Assembly: GCF_900609055.1 (NCBI RefSeq) | Contig: NZ_UXAW01000051.1 | Span: 272,674 to 336,673 of the forward strand | Source: Pseudogemmobacter humi | GTDB taxonomy: Bacteria; Pseudomonadota; Alphaproteobacteria; Rhodobacterales; Rhodobacteraceae | Direction of reading: 5' to 3' | Length of the DNA: 64,000 nt | In this document: positions 16,545-24,294 of the stretch, in pieces | Layout of the letters: every line of letters starts with the position of its first letter | How positions within the stretch are numbered: position 1 is the stretch's first letter | The notes under the pieces: generated by a model | What the model was told of the DNA's origin: nothing | Seen by the model: only the letters and a program-made list of their open reading frames with translations | Database searches by the model: none | Translations under genes and position numbers: made by a program

Positions 16545-17597
16545 ATGTCTCTGACGAAACCGATCCTTGCGCTGTTGGTGCTGGCCGCCGCACCGGCCCT
16601 GGCGGAAGCCCCGGCCCTTGCGCCCGAAAGCAAGACCTTCACCTCGCCGTTCGAGTTCGCCGCCTCGGGCGACAAGGCCTCGCGCGACGAGGCGGCGGCG
16701 GCCGAAGATCCGGCCGGATCGAAGGTGATCGGCGGGACGAAGGCGGCGGATGGCGCCTGGCCCTGGCAGGTGGCGCTGACCGTCGCGGCAAAGCCGGTCG
16801 GCACCGACAGCCAGTTCTGCGGCGGCTCGCTGGTGCTTGACCAATGGGTGCTGACCGCGGCGCATTGCGTGCATCAGATGGACAGGGACGGCCAGGGCTT
16901 CGACCTCGCGCCCACGGATTTCTCGATCGTCGTCGGCACCAACCGGCTGGACGGCAGCGGAGACCGGGTGCCGGTCGAGGCGATCTATGTCCATCCGTCC
17001 TATTCGGTGACCGATCTCGACTATGATCTTGCGCTGGTCAAACTGGCCCGCAAGCCGAACGTGCCCTATCAGACCGTCGAAGTGCCCGACGCAGAATTCG
17101 GCGATATCCTGCGCGAGCCGGGGATCACAACCTATGTCACCGGCTGGGGCCTTCAGAACGGTGGCCGTCCGGCGTCGGAACTGCAACAGGCGCAGATCCA
17201 GATGCTCGACCGCGAGATGTGCAACAACCTGATGCTTGAGGCGCGGGCCGAAGAGGCGGTCGAGGGCTTCGTCTACGCCGCCCAGGTCCTCTCGCTGCGC
17301 GAGGAACAGGCCTATGCGATCTGGGACCAGCTTGTCGCCGCGGCACCGATGCCGATGAGCGAGAACATGATCTGCTCGGGCACGTTCGAGGGCGGCAAGA
17401 CCTCGTGCAACGGCGATTCCGGCGGGCCGCTGGTGGTGCCGCTGGAGAACGGCACCTACATCCAGGCCGGCGTGGTCAGCTGGGGGCTGAGCGCGGCCTC
17501 GGGCAAGGGCTGCGAGGAAACCGCGCAATTCTCGGCCTATATGGATGTCTCGCGCTTCGTGCCCTGGCTGAACGAGGTGATCGCGGCCAATCCCTGA
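16545..17597 (+). CDS. Secreted S1A chymotrypsin-fold protease zymogen
   Basis: This 350-residue protein has signal peptide MSLTKPILALLVLAAAPALA, a ~40-residue propeptide and a mature domain starting VIGGTKAADGAWPWQ. The triad is complete: His107 (TAAHC), Asp161 (DLAL) and Ser292 (GDSGGP). The activation bond follows Lys60 (GSK/VIGG), so a Lys/Arg-specific protease would activate it. The residue at the base of the S1 pocket (chymotrypsin 189) is Thr286, not Asp, so its own specificity is probably not trypsin-like. A ~45-residue insertion (about 227-275) follows LDREMC. It lies 29 bases behind caspase B; eukaryote-type S1A zymogens of this kind are uncommon in bacteria. Confidence 0.88.
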   Translation: MSLTKPILALLVLAAAPALAEAPALAPESKTFTSPFEFAASGDKASRDEAAAAEDPAGSKVIGGTKAADGAWPWQVALTVAAKPVGTDSQFCGGSLVLDQWVLTAAHCVHQMDRDGQGFDLAPTDFSIVVGTNRLDGSGDRVPVEAIYVHPSYSVTDLDYDLALVKLARKPNVPYQTVEVPDAEFGDILREPGITTYVTGWGLQNGGRPASELQQAQIQMLDREMCNNLMLEARAEEAVEGFVYAAQVLSLREEQAYAIWDQLVAAAPMPMSENMICSGTFEGGKTSCNGDSGGPLVVPLENGTYIQAGVVSWGLSAASGKGCEETAQFSAYMDVSRFVPWLNEVIAANP

Positions 17598-17617
17598 GCG
17601 GCAGACGGCAAGACCCG

Positions 17618-17649
17618 CCCCCGCAAAGCCAGGCGCTTTGCGGGGGTTT
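17618..17649 (+). terminator. Rho-independent terminator after the S1A protease gene
   Basis: A 12-bp perfect stem (CCCCCGCAAAGC / GCTTTGCGGGGG) with a five-base loop is followed by TTTC, starting 21 bases past the protease stop. Confidence 0.8.
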
Positions 17650-17769
17650 CCATGGGTATGCGGTCAGCGAAGGGCGGGGATGCGCCGCGCCATTCGCGGC
17701 AAGGCCGGAAGCTCTGGCCCGGCGGGAAAAGCGGACGGAATCCGGCCCGGGGGCTGCGAGGCACGGAAA

Positions 17770-17804
17770 AGCCCCGGAAAGCGCGGGCTTTCGGGGCGTT
17801 TGCC
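17770..17804 (-). terminator. Hairpin terminator for the PPC-like pair (minus strand)
   Basis: The arms GCCCCGAAAGC and GCTTTCCGGGGC, with one bulge, are followed on the minus strand by TTTTCC. It lies about 165 bases past the stop of the 17970 gene. Apart from this and the terminator at 17.6 kb, the 17.6-17.97 kb gap shows no gene. Confidence 0.5.
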
Positions 17805-17969
17805 GGGGGGAAGCCGTGCCCGGGACGGTTTTGCGCCCGGGCAGCATCGCGGATAACACCCTCCGGGCGCGGCGCGGCAGATTTTGCCGGGCGATTGCGT
17901 CGTGTCAGCCCCATGGCCGCCCATGTGACGACAGCCTGCACAGCGGCGGCTGTCATAGTCGCGGCGCGA

Positions 17970-18653
17970 TCAGTTGGTGATCAGGCTGTAGCTGTTCTGC
18001 GCGCCGCCGCTGTTTTCCACCGCGACATAGAAGAACCCGTCCCAGACCGGCACGAAATCGCAATAGATCACGTCCTCGGGGCCGCCCTCGAAACAGATCA
18101 CATTGCCGTTCTCGTCTGTCACCACGATGTCGAGATTCGATCCGCCGCCGCCGATCACCGAGATTTCGGCGTATTCGCGGCCCTTGAACGGGATCTCCCA
18201 GGTATCGGTGCGCCCGCCGGCAAGGCCGGAATCGTGGCTGACCGCGCCGCCGATCCGGCCGCGTCCGGTCGCAGCCCGGGCATCCAGCACCAGCCCGCTC
18301 AGCAAGTCGTCATGCTGCGCGAGGTCCAGCGCCAGGGCGAACATCTCTTCGGCACCCGGGGGCGGCGGGGCGGTGCCCGCCTCTCCCACAGCCTCGCCGG
18401 TGGTGGTCTTTTTCAGCCCGCCCCCGGCTTCGGTCCCGACCGAGGCCGCCAGTTTCGCCGCCGCCAGCACGGTCAGAGCATCGCCCTGGGCCTTGCCAAG
18501 CGCGTAAAGCTCATGCGCCAGCGCCAGCGTCGCCACCGGGCCGGGACTGGCCTGGGCGGTGGGATCGACATTGGGGCGGGTGGTCTCGGCGGCACAGATC
18601 GCGGGGGCGTGCAGCGCCAGCGCCAGCATCAGGCAGAGCGGTCCCGGTCGCAT
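17970..18653 (-). CDS. Secreted PPC-like protein B
   Basis: A 227-residue exported paralogue of the 9924 protein. The signal peptide ends ALHAPAICAAE. A helical segment (LAHELYALGKAQGDALTVLA) is followed by a Gly/Pro-rich linker and a C-terminal PPC-like beta-sandwich: TWEIPFKGREYAEISV, then GGGGSNLDIVVTDENGNV, then DGFFYVAVENSG, ending SYSLITN. The Cys pair C-x10-C (VIC...IYC) is conserved with paralogue A and probably forms a disulphide. It is convergent with the S1A protease gene and lies 101 bases downstream of paralogue C on the same strand. Role inferred as accessory to the caspase/protease system. Confidence 0.68.
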   Translation of the reverse strand: MRPGPLCLMLALALHAPAICAAETTRPNVDPTAQASPGPVATLALAHELYALGKAQGDALTVLAAAKLAASVGTEAGGGLKKTTTGEAVGEAGTAPPPPGAEEMFALALDLAQHDDLLSGLVLDARAATGRGRIGGAVSHDSGLAGGRTDTWEIPFKGREYAEISVIGGGGSNLDIVVTDENGNVICFEGGPEDVIYCDFVPVWDGFFYVAVENSGGAQNSYSLITN

Positions 18654-18754
18654 CGGTTCTCCTGTTCTCCGCCTGAGGCGCGGGCGGGTCTGGTCAAATC
18701 TGGCAGGCGGCGGCGGGTTTGAAAAGCCGCGGCAGGGTGACAAATGCCGTCAGA

Positions 18755-19408
18755 TCAGTTCGACAGCAGCAGATATTCCCCGCTTTCCCCCGAGGGGTTG
18801 GCGATCACCACCCGGTAGAAGCCGTTCGCGGCGGGCGTGAAGCGGCAGGCGGTGAAACCGGCCTCGCGCGGCGGGCAGACGGTTTCGCCCCCGCTGTCCT
18901 CGACCCGCCACAGGATCCGGGGCTGCCCGCCCGCGCGCGCGGGGAAGACGGCGATTTCGGCCGGGCTTTGCCCCGCAAGCGGGATCTGCCACAGATCCTG
19001 CCGCGCGGCGGGCAGGTCCGCCCGCATCCGGCTGGCGCTGCCCTGGCGGCCGGGCGGCGGCAGAGTGGCCAGCACCTCGGCCATCAACTCGTCCTCCTCG
19101 GCCATCAGCAGCGCCCCCGCCCAGGCGGCGTCCGACAGCAGAAGGTCGAGCGTCACCGCATGGCTGCGCCCGGGCGTCTCTGCCGCCGGGATCTTGTCGG
19201 TCTCGCGGGTCCAGCGGGTGGCCTCGCGCAGGCCGATCCCATGTGCCAGCCGCACCGCGACCGCCATTTCCAGCGCCTCGCCCTGGGCCGAGGCGCGCTC
19301 ATACAGCGCCAGCGCATGGGCCAGCGTCGTCACCGGGCCGGGCGGCGCGGGTTCATCGGCGCGGACCGGCGCGGCGGCAAGACAAAGGGTGATCAGCAGG
19401 CGAAGCAT
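18755..19408 (-). CDS. Secreted PPC-like protein C
   Basis: A 217-residue exported protein (signal peptide MLRLLITLCLAAAPVRA), the third member of the family at 9924 and 17970. The N-terminal helical motif reads LAHALALYERASAQGEALEM. The C-terminal PPC-like domain has LWQIPLAGQSPAEIAVF, then the Cys pair C-x9-C (TVC...TAC), then GFYRVVIANPSG, ending LLLSN. It is the first gene of a leftward pair with paralogue B. The long open frame continuing beyond 19408 is only antisense to rpoN and hyuA. The start is 99 bases from the divergent rpoN start. Confidence 0.68.
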   Translation of the reverse strand: MLRLLITLCLAAAPVRADEPAPPGPVTTLAHALALYERASAQGEALEMAVAVRLAHGIGLREATRWTRETDKIPAAETPGRSHAVTLDLLLSDAAWAGALLMAEEDELMAEVLATLPPPGRQGSASRMRADLPAARQDLWQIPLAGQSPAEIAVFPARAGGQPRILWRVEDSGGETVCPPREAGFTACRFTPAANGFYRVVIANPSGESGEYLLLSN

Positions 19409-19507
19409 CAGGAAAACCGGGCAGGGGATCGGGCCGCGATCCTGGCGCAAAGCGGCGCCCGAGAGAAGGGGTTGCGGGGCGCGCGGGCCGCGGCCAGTCT
19501 GGCGCAT

Positions 19508-20785
19508 ATGAAAGCCCGTGCCCGGATCACCATCGCGCAGACGCAGCGCCTGTCGCTGAACACCTCGCTGACGGCGGCGATCTCGGTCCTGCGCGCCGAT
19601 GCGGCGGGGCTGAGCGCCTGGCTGGAGGAACAGGCGGCGGCCAATCCGCAGCTGGTGATCGGGAAGCCCCCCGCGCCCCAGGGCTGGCGGCCGCGCTGGA
19701 ACGATGCGCTGGCGCGGATGGGAAGCATCGCGGGCGGGGTCGAGACGGCCGAGGGCCCCGGCCCCAGCCTGAGCGCGCATGTCCTGACCGAGACCGCCCG
19801 CCTGCGGCTGCCGCCGCGCGAGCAGGAGATCGCCGCGCGCATCATCGAGGCGCTGGCGCCGAGCGGCTGGCTGGAGCGCCCGCTGGCGGCGATCGCGACC
19901 TCGGCGGGGGCGGGCGTGGTCGAGGTTGCGGCGGTGCTGGAGCGGTTGCAGCAGATCGAGCCGCCCGGCCTCTTCGCCCGCGATCTGGCGGATTGCCTGC
20001 GGCTTCAGGCGCGCGAGGCCGGGGAACTGGACGCTGCCATGGCGGCGATCCTCTCGCACCTGCCGCTGGTCGCCTCGGGCGATCTGCGCTCGCTGGCCGC
20101 GCTGGCCGGGGTGAACGAGGCGGGCGTGAGCGAACGCATCCGCCGCCTGCGCCGCTACGATCCGAAACCCGGCGCCGCTTTCGCGCAAGGCGCGGCCCCG
20201 GTGAGCGAGCCCGATCTGATCGTGCGCCGCGGAACCGAAGGCTATGAGATATCGCTCAACCGCTCGTCGCTGCCCGCGCTGAAACTGGCCGACATGCCCG
20301 GCGAGGGGCGCAGCGCCGCCCGGGAGGTGATCCGGCTGGTCGAGGGGCGCAATGCCACGCTGCTGAGGATCGCGGCCGAGATCCTGCGCCGTCAGCCCAC
20401 GGTCCCGGCCCATGGCCTTGGCGGGCTGGCGCCGATGACGATGAGCGATGTGGCCGCCGCGGTCGGGCTGCATCAGAGCACGGTCAGCCGGATGGTCGCG
20501 GGCACCTCGGTCGATACCGAACGCGGCACCTTCTGGCTGCGCGCGATGTTCTCGCCCGCGGTGCGCCGGGGCGGCCCGGCGGGCGCCGCCTTGCGCGACG
20601 CGCTGGCGCAGATGGTCGCGGCCGAGGATGCGGGGCGCCCGCTCAGCGACGACGAACTGGCGCGCGCGCTTTCGGGCGCCGGGGCGCCGCTCGCCCGCCG
20701 CACGGTGGCCAAATACCGCGACATGCTGGGCATTCCGCCCGCCTTCCGCCGCCGCCGGGCCGCAGGTGGCGCGAACGGGCCCTGA
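19508..20785 (+). CDS. rpoN: RNA polymerase sigma-54 factor
   Basis: A 425-residue sigma-54. Region I is at residues 1-50 (LSLNTSLTAAISVLRADAAGL and ANPQLVI), followed by the core-binding region, a helix-turn-helix at MTMSDVAAAVGLHQSTVSRM, and near the end the RpoN box ARRTVAKYRDMLGIP, with Asp where Glu is usual, that contacts the -24 element. Region II is short, as in other Rhodobacteraceae, which often carry several rpoN copies for different regulons. Neither nitrogen-fixation nor flagellar genes are adjacent here. The gene is divergent from the PPC-like pair, so this may be a specialised paralogue; which activator it serves is unknown. Confidence 0.9.
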   Translation: MKARARITIAQTQRLSLNTSLTAAISVLRADAAGLSAWLEEQAAANPQLVIGKPPAPQGWRPRWNDALARMGSIAGGVETAEGPGPSLSAHVLTETARLRLPPREQEIAARIIEALAPSGWLERPLAAIATSAGAGVVEVAAVLERLQQIEPPGLFARDLADCLRLQAREAGELDAAMAAILSHLPLVASGDLRSLAALAGVNEAGVSERIRRLRRYDPKPGAAFAQGAAPVSEPDLIVRRGTEGYEISLNRSSLPALKLADMPGEGRSAAREVIRLVEGRNATLLRIAAEILRRQPTVPAHGLGGLAPMTMSDVAAAVGLHQSTVSRMVAGTSVDTERGTFWLRAMFSPAVRRGGPAGAALRDALAQMVAAEDAGRPLSDDELARALSGAGAPLARRTVAKYRDMLGIPPAFRRRRAAGGANGP

Positions 20786-20863
20786 AAAGGTCGCTTCGGG
20801 GGATGACCCGCCGCCCGCACCGCAGTAGCACAGCAGGGCGAACAGGAAGACGAAGGACGGCAG

Positions 20864-22906
20864 ATGGCCTATTTTCTCGGGGTCGATACCGGCGGCACCT
20901 ATACCGATGCGGTGATTCTGGACGAGGCGGCGAATGCGATCCTTGGCAAGGCCAAGGCGCTGACCTCGCGCCACGATCTGGCGGTGGGGATCGGCCAGGC
21001 GGTGGACCGGGCGCTGGCGGCCTCGGGCGTGGCCCCGCATGAGGTGGCGCTGGTCTCGCTTTCCACCACGCTTGCGACCAATGCGCTGGTCGAGGGGCAG
21101 GGCGGCCGCGTGGCGCTGGTGGCCATCGGCTTCGACGAGGAAGACCTCGCCCGCGCAGGGCTGGCCGAGGCGCTGAAAGGCGATCCGGTGATCCGGCTGG
21201 AGGGCGGCCACAGCCATGCCGGGATCGAGGCCGCGGCCCTGGATCTGGCGCGGCTGGAGGCCGAAGTGGCGGCGCTCGGCCCCGGCGTGATGGGCTTTGC
21301 GGTGGCCGCGCGGTTCGCCACCCGCAACCCCGCGCATGAGGTGGCCGCGCGCGAGGCGATCCGCCGGGCGACCGGGCGGGCGGTGACCTGCTCGCATGAG
21401 TTGTCGGCGCAGCTCAACGGCCCGAAACGCGCGCTGACCGCGGTGTTGAACGCCCGGCTGATCGGCATGATCGACCGCCTCGTCGCCGCCTGCGAGCGGC
21501 ACCTGGCGGTGGTGGGGATCCAGGCGCCGCTGATGGTGGTGCGCGGCGACGGCGCGCTGATCGGCGCCGCCATGGTGCGCGAGCGCCCGATCGAGACCAT
21601 CCTCTCCGGCCCCGCCGCCAGCATCGTCGGCGCGCGCTGGCTGACCGGCGCGCGGGATGCGCTGGTCTCGGACATCGGCGGCACCACCACGGATGTGGCG
21701 ATCCTGAAGGACGGCCTGCCCGAAATCGACCCGCAGGGCGCCCGCGTCGGCGGGTTCCGCACCATGGTCGAGGCGGTGGCGATGCGCACCACCGGGCTTG
21801 GCGGCGATTCCGAGGTGCATCTGGTCAGCCAGGGCCTGACGGGCGCTTTGCGCCTCGGCCCGCGCCGGCTGCTGCCGGTCTCGCTGCTGGCGGTCGAGCA
21901 CGGCGCCATGGTGCATGAGGCTCTGGACCGCTGGCTGACGGGTTCCGCGCCGGGCGAGCATGACGGGCGCTTCGTGGTGCCGATGGCGGCGGATCAGGGG
22001 GGGCTGGGAGCGCGCGACCAGGCGCTGCTGGCGCGGATCACCCGGCCGATGCCGCTGGCTGCGGCGCTGACCTCGCGGGTCGAGGTCGCCGCGCTGGACC
22101 GGCTGGTGGCGCGCGGGCTGGTGATGATCGCGGGCGTTACGCCCTCGGACGCGAGCCATGTTCTCGGCGGGCTTTCCGACTGGGATCAGGCGGCCGCCGA
22201 AAAGGCACTGCGGCTGATGGCTTTGCGCCGTAACGGCGCGGGAGAGCGGATCGCCGCCGGGCCTGAGGCGCTGGCGCGGCGGATCGTCGATCAGGTCACC
22301 GCGCAGACCGCCGACTGCCTGCTGGAAGCCGCCTTCGCCGAGGATCCGCGCTTCGCTGATACGGATGCGGCGGCGCTGGCGAAACATCCGCTCCTGAGCG
22401 CGGGTCTGGACGGGCATCGTGGTATCCTCGCACTCAGCGCCCGCCTGGCGCTGCCGGTGATCGGGCTGGGGGCCTCGGCGCCCTACTACTACGGTGCGGT
22501 GGGGGACAGGCTGGGCTGTGAGATGATCCTGCCCGAACATGCCGGGGTGGCGAATGCCATCGGCGCGGTGGCCGGTCAGGTCAGCCAGCGCGTCACCGGC
22601 CTCGTGACCTCGCCCGCGCAGGGTCGTTTCGTCGCCCACCTGAGCGCGGGGCCGAAAGCCTTCGGCGCGCGCGACGAGGCGCTTAACGCGATGGAAACCG
22701 CCCTGCGCGAGGAGGCCGAGGCCCGCGCCCGCGCCGCCGGGGCGGTGGATCTGCGCGTCGTCGCGAGCCGCGATATCCGCGAGGCCGGGATCGAAGGTCA
22801 GGTGCTGTTCATCGAGGCCACGGTGACGGTGACCGCCTCGGGCCGCCCGCGGGTGGCACATACGGCCTCAGAAGCGGCGGTGGCGGCCCGTGGCCATGGC
22901 CGCTGA
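20864..22906 (+). CDS. Hydantoinase/oxoprolinase family protein, subunit A (HyuA-type)
   Basis: A 680-residue ATP-dependent amidohydrolase subunit. It starts with the hydantoinase N domain (FLGVDTGGTYTDAVILD, an actin-like phosphate loop) and STTLATNALVEGQGG, then the hydantoinase A domain with SGPAAS and the second phosphate loop SDIGGTTTDVAILKDG. Family members open N-methylhydantoin, 5-oxoproline or acetone-type substrates with ATP. The usual HyuB partner is not adjacent, so this may be a stand-alone version. It follows rpoN by 78 bases on the same strand and ends before a terminator. Confidence 0.88.
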   Translation: MAYFLGVDTGGTYTDAVILDEAANAILGKAKALTSRHDLAVGIGQAVDRALAASGVAPHEVALVSLSTTLATNALVEGQGGRVALVAIGFDEEDLARAGLAEALKGDPVIRLEGGHSHAGIEAAALDLARLEAEVAALGPGVMGFAVAARFATRNPAHEVAAREAIRRATGRAVTCSHELSAQLNGPKRALTAVLNARLIGMIDRLVAACERHLAVVGIQAPLMVVRGDGALIGAAMVRERPIETILSGPAASIVGARWLTGARDALVSDIGGTTTDVAILKDGLPEIDPQGARVGGFRTMVEAVAMRTTGLGGDSEVHLVSQGLTGALRLGPRRLLPVSLLAVEHGAMVHEALDRWLTGSAPGEHDGRFVVPMAADQGGLGARDQALLARITRPMPLAAALTSRVEVAALDRLVARGLVMIAGVTPSDASHVLGGLSDWDQAAAEKALRLMALRRNGAGERIAAGPEALARRIVDQVTAQTADCLLEAAFAEDPRFADTDAAALAKHPLLSAGLDGHRGILALSARLALPVIGLGASAPYYYGAVGDRLGCEMILPEHAGVANAIGAVAGQVSQRVTGLVTSPAQGRFVAHLSAGPKAFGARDEALNAMETALREEAEARARAAGAVDLRVVASRDIREAGIEGQVLFIEATVTVTASGRPRVAHTASEAAVAARGHGR

Positions 22907-22959
22907 ACCGAAGGATGGGAGAGCAACGGCGCCGCGGCCGGACGGCCTGATGCAGGGAG

Positions 22960-22983
22960 CGGCGCAGGGCAGGCGCCGTTTTC
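22960..22983 (+). terminator. Rho-independent terminator after the hydantoinase gene
   Basis: The stem CGGCGC / GCGCCG has a seven-base loop and is followed by TTTTCCC, about 55 bases past the stop and just ahead of the tRNA gene. Confidence 0.55.
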
Positions 22984-23027
22984 CCACTTGACGCCCTGCG
23001 GTGGCCCGCGTAATCCCCCGGCCCAGT

Positions 23028-23104
23028 GGCTAGGTAGCTCAGCTGGTTAGAGCGTGCGACTCATAATCGCAAGGTCGAGGGTTCGAGTCCCTCCCTCGCC
23101 ACCA
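23028..23104 (+). tRNA. tRNA-Met (CAU anticodon)
   Basis: The cloverleaf can be drawn fully: acceptor GGCTAGG/CCTCGCC, D-arm GCTC/GAGC, anticodon stem TGCGA/TCGCA around loop CTCATAA, T-arm GAGGG/CCCTC with TTCGAGT, and encoded CCA. The sequence pattern suits elongator Met; tRNA-Ile2 with a lysidine-modified CAU cannot be excluded. Acceptor position 4 pairs T with C69, a mismatch. The 3' end abuts a serine recombinase remnant, so the gene appears to have been an integration site. Confidence 0.92.
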
Positions 23105-23620
23105 CAGCTCCCCACACCCGGTCCCGCAGCTTCGGCGCGTTGATCAGGGTGCGGAGGTGCCCGGAGATCCCGATCCTGATCGAACCCGGCAAATCCCCCT
23201 GAAAAACCGTGACGCTCTCGACCAGCCTGCGGAGTTGAGCGGCCAGATCCGCCCGTCCGTTGCGGGCGTTTGCGCCCATGATCGGCGCCAGCTCGCGCAA
23301 AGCGTGGCGGTAGCCGGCCAAAGCTGCGGGGTGGAGCGCGACATTGTCGATCGGGGGTGGCGCGCTGGCGAGGGCGGCTCGGGCGGTATCGAGTTCGCGG
23401 CAGCGCGCATCGTATTCCGAGGCGAGGCGATCGGCATGGCCAACGCCGCGGGCCATGAAGGAGATCAACCGCCCGACCTCGGCATCCAGCCGCGCGACGG
23501 TCTTTTCCAGTTCGGCCCTTCGGGCGGATTCGCCTCGGGCATATTCCCGGCGGGCCTGGTTGTAGGTGTCGATGTAGAGTTGCAGCAACAGCGTCTGGTC
23601 ATTTCGGTTCCGGTCTGGGC
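23061..23620 (-). pseudogene. Serine recombinase, C-terminal remnant at the tRNA 3' end
   Basis: On the minus strand about 185 codons are open (after a stop near 23624). They read as the C-terminal part of a large serine recombinase: a helical or coiled-coil region (YIDTYNQARREYARGESARR, then LEKTVARLDAEVGRLISFM) and the end region PGSIRIGISGHLRTLINAP. The catalytic N-terminal resolvase domain and zinc ribbon are absent and there is no good start. The last residues, VAREGLEPSTLRL, are merely the antisense of the tRNA, which is typical of integrase genes sitting against a tRNA. It is the relic of an element that integrated here. Confidence 0.6.
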
Positions 23621-24200
23621 GTCATCGACGCGAGGTGACCCTCTCACGCCTGCCGGCGCGCCGGCATGATGATGATCTCGTGCAGCGCGCTGTCAATCGC
23701 GCTGCGGCTCTCCTCGGGCAGGAGGTGGAGGCGAGACGGCGGGTGCTGCGATCTGTCGAGCCGTGGCCTTTCATCGCGCGATCCTCGCCTCGAAGGCGGG
23801 CCAGTAAAGGCGCCGCGCCTCATCAACGGTGCGAGCGACAATATCGGCGTCTGAGCAGCCACTCTATGAAATCCGCCGCTGGCGGCCCCTCTTCTTCTGA
23901 TCGCTCTGTAACCCCACCGCTGCAACCTTGTCGCGCCAGCAAGGGAACCCCCCGGGCTGTCAATGGACTTCTCCGGCGGAGATGCACATCGCCTTTGCGG
24001 AAATTGGCGAGACGTGCCCCTCTTGCGCGACGCAGCGACGTCCGGACCCTCACGCGCGTCCGGGGCGGAAGAGCGGCCTGATGGAGGTGCAGCAGAGCGG
24101 TGGCGCGAAGCCTCGTTTGCAAGCCGTTTGTCAGTCAGATTGCCTGCGGAAGATTACCCGGATCACCACGGCACATCGGCCGTTGCGTCATACAGAGAAG
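23621..24200. other. Gene-poor stretch between recombinase remnant and receptor gene
   Basis: No open frame here has a convincing start, codon pattern or recognisable motif on either strand. Short fragments read protein-like, such as minus-strand LPEESRSAIDSALHEIIIMPARR ending near 23644, but none can be assigned. I interpret it as decayed DNA from the element that used the tRNA. Confidence 0.4.
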
Positions 24201-24201
24201 T

Positions 24202-24216
24202 TGACAACAACAGTCA
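24202..24216. promoter_or_regulatory. Iron-Rhodo-type box upstream of the TonB receptor
   Basis: TGACAACAACAGTCA matches the published Iron-Rhodo box pattern TGA-N9-TCA, within a longer inverted repeat TTGAC-N7-GTCAA (24201-24217). It lies 79 bases ahead of the receptor start and overlaps a possible -35 (TTGACA, 24201). In Rhodobacteraceae such boxes are bound by iron-responsive RirA/IscR-type repressors, so expression under iron limitation is expected. Confidence 0.55.
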
Positions 24217-24294
24217 ATTTCCTGACTAGGGCAGTATCGCACGCCAGCCATATGCAAGCCGCGCTTTCAATCTGACAGCTTCAGGCAGGACAGT

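Noticed and set aside
18755..22861. A 1368-codon minus-strand open frame covering rpoN and the hydantoinase gene
   Set aside because: Only its last ~217 codons (the PPC-like protein C) look real; the rest is Arg/Gly/His-rich antisense of two well-supported genes.
23061..23100. Peptide tail VAREGLEPSTLRL as a functional recombinase C-terminus
   Set aside because: It is the antisense translation of the tRNA T-arm and acceptor, a familiar artefact at tRNA-integrated elements.
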